Shown piece after piece: positions 36,905 to 47,649 of a stretch of DNA of 64,000 bases. Numbering within the stretch: the stretch's first letter is position 1; each line of letters opens with the position of its first letter. The stretch comes from Lineus longissimus. Lineage: Eukaryota > Nemertea > Pilidiophora > Heteronemertea > Lineidae. The translations under genes and the position numbers were made by a program. The notes under the pieces were generated by a model, which was not told the origin of the DNA, made no database searches, and saw only the letters and a program-made list of their open reading frames with translations. The stretch lies in the NCBI RefSeq assembly GCF_910592395.1, contig NC_088309.1:250501-314500 (forward strand). The letters run 5' to 3'.

Positions 36905-39900
36905 TTAACGACTGCAGCACACCTCTTTATTAAACCCCATGAACTTATTACAGAACATGTTGAATAAGATCTGGCTGTCCTGAAAAAAGACGAACAAGTT
37001 CAACTGAATGGGTTCAATTTGATGAGACAATTCGGTGCATCTTGTAGTTGCTCTATCACCTGGGCGACCACCACCTTAACAAAAACAGATGTCCTTTAGT
37101 GGTGTCCCCATATGGAGGACAGGAGACCTCGTCATGAAGCATGGGAGGTTGATGTCTCTTTTATTGGAGACTTTCCTCACTAAAGTGTCGTCTTCCACAC
37201 TTTAACGTAGTTTCATATCACTCACCCAGTGAAGCGGCAATCTGGCTAGATGGATACCATCTCTTGTCGGATTGTCACAGCCCTGAAACACCAGACGTGT
37301 CGAACTCCAAATCTCTGCCGCACTGTGTTGTCTGTAATATAACAGAAAAGCTAAACAAAGCTAAACATGTAAGACCATGATCGGACTGCATCTCCTTCAG
37401 TCTCTGACTGATTCAAATACATTGAACACTGGTAAAACTGTCAAACAGGCAATTCCTGGATGGAACCACCAAGCCGAAGCGTCACATGGCTCCTGGCCGG
37501 TTTTACATCGGTTGTGCCAGCGGTGTAAGCTCTGATGATGCGATACTCACAGAGATTCCATAGCTCCTTGGTTATATCTATTTATCCTGTCATTGGTGAA
37601 CCTCGCCCGGTAACCGTGGAGTTGGTCCTCCTCAACAGGATCTGCAAGAGAAACTATTTCATGTGGGGAGGATGGAGACTTTGGACCAGGGGAGTATTCG
37701 TCGATTAACACTATCACTGTTAACGAAAAACGGATGGTATTGCATCTCCAAAGCGCCCAAACTACCTGCCCTGACAATTGACCTGTCTCCTGGCCGGTTT
37801 TACAGAATCATCGGTTGTGCCGTTGAGTCATTTAAATCCTCCCTCGCCTGCCAGATTACTGGCTATTCACGTTGATCGTAAAGTTCCGGCATTAGGCTGT
37901 GTTGGCTGAGGTGTCACTATGGTTACTGAGAAATGGCATGAAAATGGCAAGAAGCTCGGGATGGTACAACCATAGATGAATCATGCCAAAATATACCACT
38001 TACCTTGCAACCTCCAAATGACCTTGGTAGACGTTTTCAACTTGTCAATAAGTGGCACAATATGAGTGATATTCTCTTTGTACTGTCGCAATGCCTCTTT
38101 GCTTGCTTCGGAGGGACTGGTGCTGAACTGCTGAGTGTACTGAATAAAAATACAAAGCCACTGCATCTCCCCGTTGGCGATCCGGCGCTGTCCCGCCGTT
38201 ACGAAGCCTAAACGACCGGCTTTCGTATTCCCCGCTATGCCGCGTTCGCATTGACATTGTGATTATGATGCACCCGTTTTGAAGCTGACAAGGGCAGACA
38301 AGAACGGTGAAGTCGAACAGGAGTGGTCAGGGTTGGAAATGTCTTGGCAAGGTGTGGTGAAGTTACAGGAATGACATTTGAAGCCAGATCAGTGCTCGCT
38401 CTACCCATCTTGAAGACAAGCATCAGTGCTAGCTCTAAGAGAGACCATAGGCAAATCATGATATCTGTATACTTACAATTGCCACGCTTGTTATGATCAA
38501 ATCAGCTCGTTCCGAGTTGTTCATGGCCAACCAAGATTCTAACTGCTGTAACTGGACATGATTAACAGCAGGCATCCACAGGAAGTGCTGAAATGCGGTA
38601 ACTTCGTATCATCAGTATGAACATTCATAGATTGTTCGTGAGAATTGGTTTGTTCAAAATGCTCTAGTTGGAGAATGGATGGATGACATCTGTTCTTGGC
38701 ACTCACCAACTTCATGTTCAACATATCATCTTGGAATTTAATGTGGTGATGTAGTTTTTTCCTCTCCTTATAATCGGCTGTAAAGAGGTCGGCAAATGTG
38801 TAGAATAATTCTCGTATGCGGGAGTCACCCATGAAAACGATGTAGATAGGTCGGCCACGAGATGTGACACATCTTCTCGCATCGCTGAAGGTAGAATAAT
38901 CATATCGGTGAAATCAGGGGAAGTGGCAATATTCTCTCTTCATCAGCCGAGTAAAAGGAGTAGAACCGGTTTGGAAAAGGAGGAGGTTTCTTGACCTAGT
39001 TGTTCAATACTGGTTTTGAAATGGCATTAACTGTGGTGTTAATGCTAAGTTAAATTAACGCACCTTTAGTGTCTAACGCTGGTTGAGCAACCTTGTATAC
39101 AAAATGTTGTGACTTCTTAAAGGCAAACGTACCCCTCCTAAGCTTCAATTTGAGCATATCGTTTTCGGCGGATTCAAATAATGGCACCAAGAAGGGAATC
39201 AAATGATCGCTCTGACCACTGCGCACACCGGCTTTTTCTTCTGCGTCAGTGGGGGCTTTAGATTATGAAGAAAGCATGTTCAGGTGCAGTTGTCAGGTGA
39301 TAAATGAATACACAGGCGGAGGCATCAGCCGACGCTGGCCATCAGAAGTTCTGATTTTAGTCGCGTGCCATACTCTGTAGACAGCGAATCGAGGAAACCG
39401 TTGCAGTGACGTCTTGAGTACTATTGACTAGGGGACGTAGATGGAAGAGGATCGGTGGTCTCCGTGAACAGATGTCACGTTGGATAAGTTAGTTTGACAT
39501 GGTCTTAGGATATTCAGCCACATATCAAATATCATAAGCATTAGAAATCATATTGGTGATTATTACGTAGGAGGAAACCAGAGCCCTCGAGGAAGTCTGC
39601 CAGATATAAGTATTCACTTACATGGCAGTGTAATTATGCATCCTACAGCCAGCTGGACGCCAGGTAAGAGGGTCGTGTTGAAAGCGACCTTCGCTAAGGA
39701 GTTTTTGACAACTTCGATCTTTCTCTGGAGAGAGAAGAACATTATAATGGGCATGACATGCAGGTCGAAATAGCCTCGCGGCGGGAATAGTTCATTTGGC
39801 ATAACTTCGATTAATACCACCATTTGGGTTGGACCGGATATTCTTGTGGTAGACTTTGCCGCATATGGAGGAATGATGTTTAGTGAACGAATCGAATAAA

Positions 39901-40295
39901 TTTGTCCACCTCATTTTATGGAAGCTGCCACTTTATACCCACTACAGTGACTGTCGAATAGGCAGTTCGTTTTCCTCTCATGCTCACCGCCTTGTTGAGT
40001 GAAATATGTAACACACAAGATGTAATGCCTTTCGAGCACATGCTCTTCTAGCGTTCTATAAAATACCTGCGTATTCCTGTGCTCCATCTTTTCCCTTCAG
40101 GCTCATTTCGGAGATGTAGATGCCATGGTGATGATTTGGAGCAATCCGCGCAGACAGACGACCGTAGAGAATAAACAATGTCGTGGCGATGCATATCAAG
40201 AGCGCGGTATATATGACGGTGTGGACATTGGAAAGATCCCCAAAAGGAAAGCGTCGACACCTCGCCGACATGTTCAAGTTTTCTGTACTGCGCAT
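36905..40295 (-). CDS. CASD1-like sialate O-acetyltransferase, catalytic SGNH domain only (342 aa)
   Basis: Eight exons on the minus strand join in phase: 40295-40067, 39724-39622, 38884-38707, 38587-38477, 38139-38004, 37641-37551, 37331-37226 and 36979-36905. The start is the ATG at 40295; an alternative in-frame ATG begins MSARC. A signal anchor spans about residues 26-45. The lumenal part follows CASD1 closely: RSCQKLLSEGRF, GCRMHNY, then GDSRIRELFYTF with nucleophile Ser132, FLWMPAVN, LRQYKENITHIVPLIDKL, WRLQDPVEEDQL, DGIHL with Asp307 and His310 of the triad, and FNMFCNK with a CC pair. CASD1 transfers acetyl from acetyl-CoA to sialic acid in the Golgi lumen. The frame ends at TAA 36907-36905, just where CASD1 would enter its multipass acyltransferase-like half. 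No such exons occur downstream in the window. Confidence 0.88.
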
Positions 40296-41223
40296 TCACT
40301 GTATTAAGGGAGAGAAACCCGCACACACCGCTCATCTCCAACTGCTGTTGACAGCTGTTGTGTCATCTATAGAACATAACTGGTTCATGGGAAACATCTG
40401 CCGAGTGGGCCGGCGGCGGGGGGGGGGACAGTCTTGTGATGTAGGTGGCATTCTCTGCTGTATGACGAACTGCCACAGGCAATGGGACTGTATGATAATG
40501 GCGGGGATACTTGTTGCAGGCAGACTACATGCTACAAAATGACTTGTTGCTGAAATGAACTGCAAGTCTTTAGTGGAGTGAACATTAGGTTGAATTCTAC
40601 ATGCAGCTTTGGAAAGTGAAAAAAAAATCCCAACACATACTTTTCAAAATAATGTATATAATTTAAAAACATTGCTTTGTAAATAAATAAATACTATTCT
40701 ATGTACATGGACGAAACAGAAATAACGATTAAGAACTTCTAACTACAAATGCAAGTTCATAGTATCCTACAACATATTGTGGATCATCAGGTTAAACATT
40801 TCAATCAATTTCCCTTCTCATGCGGTACATGATTCTGTTTAAGTGTTTTACTACCATGTAATCTCCGTCCTTCACAAAAAATATAGGCCTGCTCTACATA
40901 ATACACACCACAGCTGCATGAAATGACTAGATTTCAAGTGGTAAGCTGTGAATGTTGCAGCCTTTCTTGTATGTTTTAACATATGTTATAATAAAGGTTC
41001 ATGCTGGCTTGCCACAACAGTATGGCAAACTTGGGTGGAACTTCACTTTGACGATGGTCCTTTGCAATGAATGAGTCTCAAATAATGCACGTCCTTCAAA
41101 GCACATGCTGCCCATCAATATTCCTGATCAGCCAGTCTGACAGTCCGCTGCTGAGTATTATCAAGTCAAAGTTCTAATGCCACATTGAAATAAATAAATG
41201 TTCCTCTGCACCGACTACGAATT
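40296..41223. other. Spacer between the CASD1-like and P450 genes
   Basis: The promoter side of the CASD1-like gene and the 3' UTR of the P450 gene, both on the minus strand. No exon was recognised. Confidence 0.4.
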
Positions 41224-44200
41224 TTATATAGACCTTGGTTTCACACACACCAAATATTGTTTCGGTGCCAAGCTGAGTTTCTGAATTCCTTTTAAGTCTG
41301 GGAGCTTGTAGTTCTCTGGTAAAACAAACTCGAACTTTTGTAAGAGACATACAGTCACGAGAAGTAACTCTTGTTTAGCTAGCTGCTCCCCAAGGCAGTG
41401 GCGCTTTCCTGGAATTAAAAAAAGGGGAGACGATAAGATGGATGTGCACCTAACCATGGACCTTGAACTAATCTTACATGTCCCTTGTGCCAATTATGTG
41501 GAGGTAAAAAGCTTATTGAGTCGAATTATGCCAACTTGGCAGTTTATCTTGCTCTTTTCTACGAAGATTTTATTTCGTATTGAATGCGCATGGCAATATT
41601 AGCCCCGATAACAAAAGCGATTTCTCAGCACTGTTACTTTTTTCATGTGATGTCGCAGTAAAAATACAGGTTGTCCTCGCAACTTTCAATGGAGTTTTAT
41701 ACTTTAAGTGCACCATTCAAACAAATGATTCGACATTATTTCCTCTGTAGTAGCCCTAAAAATCACTGCATGAAAAAGCCTTATGCGTCGGGAGGCGCTT
41801 CTCCTCCTCCTTCTCCAAATAAGTTCTCTTTCTCTTACTCAACACTCTCTTTATATTGTTCACAGAATAATGGCAGACGATAGACTGGCTTCAGATTGAA
41901 GTTAGATATGCCCCATGTGCTAGCAAGGATGGAGAGTCAGGAAACCCGCTTACCGATGGAGAAGGGAATAAAAGCTTCGTGGCGAATGAGTTTCCCCTGG
42001 CCGTCTATCCATCGCTCAGGCTTGAACGCCTTAGGCTCTGGCCAATACTTGGGGTCCATGTGCACATGGTACAGGTTCATAAACACCATGGTATCTTTTG
42101 GAATGAAGTAACCGTTGACCATAGTGTCACGACTAGCTGCGTGAGGAACGCCTTGTGGGGCTGTGGGAGAAAGGATGATGGGAAGTACGACTTAGATCGG
42201 AATGCAACAATCAGCTTGATATTACAAACATACGCAGGTATTCGAGAAAGAGCAGTTTTCGTGAACGGTGGCGGGAAATCAGGAACACAAGGTGTTGGAA
42301 GGAACTTGTCTCGTAATACTCCAGTATACCTAGACCAGAGGTACATGTACATGTACCTGTAGCCTCTTGCATTAAATTAATCATAATGTGTCGTCTGTTG
42401 GACAATTTGTGGCTTTCAAAAAAGAGGTACCTGACAAAGGGGAGCACTACGAATCGTATTCACTCACCTATATTGGCATGTCGGAGCACTTCGAGTAGCG
42501 TGGCCATGACGTAGGTGAGCTTCTCCCTCATCTCCCAAGATGGTTTCTCCACCGTGCCCAGGACCTCATTGATCTGGTCAAAGCACCTCTTCTGTATGTG
42601 CGGGTAGTGGAGGAAGTAAAGTAGCAGCCATCGCATGCCCGTCTGGGTACTCTCGATCCCGCCGTTGAGGACGCCACCGATGGTCCGGTTGATAAATAGA
42701 TCTGGAAGATGATTGGTCAATTAAATGGCAGACAACCCCACCCTTCAACCTCAATAGTTGCATGTAGGAATGGGTCCCCAGCTGTAGTTAACTTGCATAG
42801 CGTTAAGGAGGTTTAAACAAGTCGTCGCTGCAGTATGGATAACTGTTGACATGTTACGATCAACGAGATGGTGTAACACGGATCTAGGTCCGGGAATGAT
42901 ATAGTAAGTCTATCGCCCAATCTGGTCCAATGTTGACTTGTTCACGAGGGCATGATGGGAACCTACCTGAATACAATGGGTTGTCCGGTTCCTTCATCTG
43001 CCGCTCCACAAACAGATCCAAGCAGTCACTTGCGCAACCAGCGATGTGAGATTCCTTGTGGGCGCTAGTGTATTCACCAATCACCTCGTCCATCGTAACC
43101 AAGGATTGCTTCAATTTGGAAATCTGAAATTAGGAACTAGTGTTGCTATAACTGGTACAAACAAGGTTAAAATGGCGTACGCCATCAGAACATGTTAGAA
43201 AGTGAATGACATGATTTGGAATAAATGACGATGAACAACGACAAAACGGATTTGGCATTTCAAATATGGGCAAATTTCAAAAGTGCCGAGTTGTATGCAT
43301 CTCCGGGGTAGTCATTGATCGCCAATCATAAGGCTTTATTTCGGGTCTTCCCATTAACTGTAGCATTTGCTCCGAGTGCTGATCTGGGGTAGAGTCAGTG
43401 AACGGTGCTAGTCTATCATTAAGCCATCGCAACCAATGGCGAGGCTTGGAGATTGATCTTACCATTGTGTCCGGGCGGAATGCGCCAAGGATGGGAAGGA
43501 AACTCTCAGTCATTGCGATCCTCATATCATCCAGGAAATTGTACAGGTGGTTCACCATCATACGGAACTTGCTGTCCGAGTAGTCGTCAAACCTGAAGAG
43601 GCAAAGGGAAAGAACTTGAGATCTAACGTTTCCACGATAAACAGCAGCGAAAGCGGAAAAAGAACGTAGGATGATCGGTGATCCCCAAATTGACAGGATG
43701 AAAAACAGGACGTTTCCATGCAGTGACGCACCTCTCCCCGAGACATATATTGAAGGTGAGATTGGAGAAAGCACTCTGTGTCACTTGGGTACAGTCGAAT
43801 GGTTCTCCGTTTAACTTCTCCAGCTCCGCACACAGATGCTCAGCCTCGGTCAGGATGCGCTGTTCGACTTTATATGTGCCAACGCCGGCCTCTCTCAGGG
43901 AGCGGATGGTTGTCCGGTGCACGTCGTCAAAGTCCTTACCATTCGCGAGGCCAAGTCCTGCAGGAAAAAAGAACCGATGTAAGATTAATATATAATCCAA
44001 GACAAGACAAATCACGTATTAAGTGGAATACACGTATGTGTTAACCTAGAGCAAAATTAGCTAATTCATGTGAGGGGATTCCTGCTCAGACCATGACGAT
44101 GTTGACCCTGATCCCACTGAGACGACAATATTGGTTTCCGAGAAAAATTAGGCCTAATTCAGTCGTCTGAGACTAAGGGAAGTAAAGTACTTTTCTTTGG

Positions 44201-47200
44201 ACAAGCGCTCACACGTAGTCCTCTCATTCTAACGGGAAAGAACTAAAGGTCTCAGAAGGCAATCGAACCCACCCCTCATTTCAACTGGATGCAACCGACG
44301 GTGATACTGATACTTCTGATTGGACCATATGACCATCGGAAGTACAGGTGCAAATAAATTCGACACTTTTTACTGGACAATTAATACAATACTGTCGACC
44401 GATGCATGCTCACCTATACCTTCAACGGTTTCCTTCCAGAGCTTCAGGCTTCTTGGCCGATCGCTGAACACAGCCGACTGCTTGACAAACACCTCTTTGA
44501 TGGTTTGGTAATCATTGAAGAAAACTGTCAGGTAGTTACCAAAGTAGAGGGAATAGACGGCTCCGTATTTATCCGCCAATTCGCTGGAGACCAAGTACGG
44601 CTCCGATGATCTCCCTGCGAACATGAGCAGATTCCCCACGTACGGCAACGCCCACGGCCCAGGTGGAAGGTTCAATCGGGATCTTTCGTCTGCTCGCAAC
44701 AGGAGCAGGAGGGCGAGACCTATGATTGCCGCGAGGATGACCGTTGGTTGGCCGAGGCTCTGGGGGAGTGTTGATGCCAACCATGATATCACCATTGAAA
44801 TCTGCAAATGCGAATCAATTTATAAGCCATTTCTAATTTGAAGAAGATGTGTGGGTATAATGATGTGGGCCGAACCGTGTACAATATCGGGTCCCGAAAT
44901 TGGTGCTGTGCAGACACCTTCACAGCCAAACATATGCAGCTCGGATCGACTGCACAAGAGGGTGTCGATTTAATTGCGAACACGGCTGTAAATGTAATCT
45001 CGATAAGTCGCGTTCAAATTGATACATATACATGTAAACGCAAGTGGTCATTTTAAAATTGACAAAAGTTCGAAAAATGAAGTACTAGTTGGTATCATTG
45101 CAAAATGACTTATTACATATTCCTGGTAGTCGAGTTGAATAAAATGGCCTGAATACGATTTCTCTCCTACTGCTGAATATCTAGGTTACCGTTATCTGAA
45201 TGAAGGCTTGTTCTTATAAAATTGTCTTCAAAGATAATCGTAATATTTCTGTTTATATATTTCTAAGAAAGTAATCTACTACTTCCTTTAATGGAAAACG
45301 GCATGACCCGAGTATCGTACAAAAGATCTAGAGTGTGCAGGAAATTACTGATTCGATTTAAAAAAAAGTTAAATCCAACATCAAATCGGCACTTGAAATA
45401 ATTATGCCTTTCAACCAAGATCAAATTCTCACTTGAAATAAACATGCACTTTCAACCAAGATCAAAGGGACACTTGAAATAAACGTGCACTTTCAACCAA
45501 GATAGAATTCTCACTTGAAAGAAACGTGCACTTTCAACCAAGATCAAATTCTCACTTGAAATAAACATGCACTTTCAACCAAGATCAAAGGGACACTTGA
45601 AATAAACGTGCACTTTCAACCAAGATCAAATTCTCACTTGAAAGAAACATGCACTTTCAACCAAGATCAAATTCTCACTTGAAAGAAACGTGCACTTTCA
45701 ACCAAGATCAAATTCTCACTTGAAATAAACATGCACTTTCAACCAAGATCAAATTCTCACTTGAAAGAAACGTGCACTTTCAACCAAGATCAAAGTCACA
45801 CTTGAAATAAACGTGCACTTTCAACCAAGATAGAATTCTCACTTGAAAGAAACGTGCACTTTAAACCAAGATCAAATTCTTACTTGAAATAAACGTGCAC
45901 TTTTAACCAAGATCAAATTCTCACTTGAAATAAACGTGCACTTTCAACCAAGATCAAAGTCACACTTGAAATAAACGTGCACTTTCAACCAAGATAGAAT
46001 TCTCACTTGAAATAAACTTGCACTTTCAACCAAGATCAAATTCTCACTTGAAATAAACATGCACTTTCAACCAAGATCAGATTCTCACTTGAAAGAAACG
46101 TGTACTTTCAACCAAGATAGAATTCTCACTTGAAAGAAACGTGCACTTTCAACCAAGATCAAATTCTCACTTGAAAGAAACGTGCGCTTTCAACCAAGAT
46201 AGAATTCTCACTTGAAAGAAACGTGTACTTTCAACCAAGATCAAATTCTCACTTGAAAGAAACGTGCACTTTCAACCAAGATCAAATTTTCACTTGAAAG
46301 AAACGTGCGCTTTCAACCAAGATCAAAGTCACACTTGAAAGAAACGTGCGCTTTCAACCAAGATAGAATTCTCACTTGAAAGAAACGTGCACTTTAAACC
46401 AAGATCAAATTCTTACTTGAAATAAACGTGCACTTTTAACCAAGATCAAATTCTCACTTGAAATAAACGTGCACTTTCAACCAAGATCAAAGTCACACTT
46501 GAAATAAACGTGCACTTTCAACCAAGATAGAATTCTCACTTGAAATAAACTTGCACTTTCAACCAAGATCAAATTCTCACTTGAAATAAACGTGCACTTT
46601 CAACCAAGATAGAATTCTCACTTGAAAGAAACGTGCACTTTAAACCAAGATCAAATTCTTACTTGAAATAAACGTGCACTTTCAACCAAGATCAAATTCT
46701 CACTTGAAATAAACATGCACTTTCAACCAAGATCAAAGTCACACTTGAAATAAACGTGTACTTTCAACCAAGATCAAAGTCACACTTGAAAGAAACGTGC
46801 ACTTTCAACCAAGATCAAATTCTCACTTGAAAGAAACGTGTACTTTCAACCAAGATAGAATTCTCACTTGAAAGAAACGTGCACTTTCAACCAAGATCAA
46901 ATTCTCACTTGAAAGAAACGTGCGCTTTCAACCAAGATCAAAGTCACACTTGAAATGAATATGCGCTTCCGTTAAAAAACTGCAGAATACAGTAGCACAA
47001 AGCAAGTATGGTGAGTAAAATTGATATACAGATTACGGGCCGCGGGAAATTGACTATTCTACTCGCCGGGTCTTTTGTAGCTGGTTGAAATTGTGGGGCG
47101 AAAGGATTTGCGAGGGTTGAAAGGCGTTCATTTCACCGCTTGTTGTGGACGAGCGTTGGAGGATTCCGGCAAGCCTATTGCCCGTTTCCGGACGGTCATA

Positions 47201-47342
47201 ACTGGCATATTAATATCACTCCCCACAATGAAAGAAAGTGAAACACTGCATGGGAGGTGAAATGGGGTGCTATTAACCATAAATAAGCCAAGCCTTACAA
47301 TAATGTTCTGACAATGGAAGTAAAATAAACACTTACCGTCAT
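41224..47342 (-). CDS. Cytochrome P450, CYP2-like clan (510 aa)
   Basis: Eight coding exons join in frame: 47342-47337, 44801-44414, 43957-43732, 43592-43463, 43123-42967, 42701-42468, 42160-41954 and 41408-41224. The first holds only ATG ACG; if it is not used, the ATG at 44795 gives four residues fewer. Features in order: N-terminal membrane anchor (about 20-37), proline hinge LPPGP (47-51), I-helix GGIEST (316-321, replacing AGxxTT), ExxR as EVLR (373-376), PERW, and heme loop FSIGKRHCLG with ligand Cys454. The split of the heme loop by an intron and the overall pattern match CYP2-clan microsomal monooxygenases. These oxidise lipophilic substrates at the ER with NADPH-P450 reductase. The C-helix WxxxR is replaced by Phe141 and His145. 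The substrate cannot be inferred. Confidence 0.92.
45391..46974. repeat. 41-bp minisatellite, about 38 copies, with higher-order structure
   Basis: Tandem 41-bp units starting ACTTGAAATAAACGTGCACT and followed by TTCAACCAAGATCAAATTCT or AGTCAC/GGGACA variants. A block of about 210 bp near 45827 recurs near 46360, a shift of about 533 bp (13 units), so a multi-unit block was duplicated. It lies in intron 1 of the P450 gene. Confidence 0.95.
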
Positions 47343-47472
47343 GCTCCTTGCTGTTGCTTGCTTTGAAGATAAATCTTCACGTCTTCCTTAAGGTTTGCGT
47401 AGTCAAAGTTTAACTTGACGGTTTGTTGGATCTCAGCATGTGTTGTGTCTATTTGAATCGGCTTGTGCCTTC

Positions 47473-47479
47473 TTATATA
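47473..47479 (-). promoter_or_regulatory. TATA box candidate of the P450 gene
   Basis: TATATAA on the minus strand, about 130 bases upstream of the ATG at 47342. A start site near 47445 would give a 5' UTR of about 100 bases that contains one short upstream open frame (ATG CTG AGA ... TAA). Confidence 0.5.
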
Positions 47480-47649
47480 CCCCACTTCCAACACAACATT
47501 TAAATAACAATAAGCAGGCCTTTGACAGGTGTTCGTGATTGAAGGCTCACAAGGCACACTTTGCTTTTTATAAGCAATCGGGATGTGCAAATATGTTTGG
47601 CATTCATCAATATTCATCACCATGATGCTTTTAGCATACAACTCTGACG

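Noticed and set aside
37202-37331. CASD1-like protein ending at the in-frame TAA at 37202-37204
   Set aside because: The donor TGG|gtgagt at 37226 is strong, and the exon at 36979-36905 continues with the conserved FNMFCNK-CC segment in phase.
39614-39823. A 69-codon minus-strand frame as coding sequence
   Set aside because: The real CASD1-like exon (39724-39622) uses another frame, which gives the conserved RSCQKLLSEGRF block.
44200-44290. SINE with B-box-like sequence (GGTTCGATTGCC on minus)
   Set aside because: Only one box is recognisable and no second copy was seen in the window.
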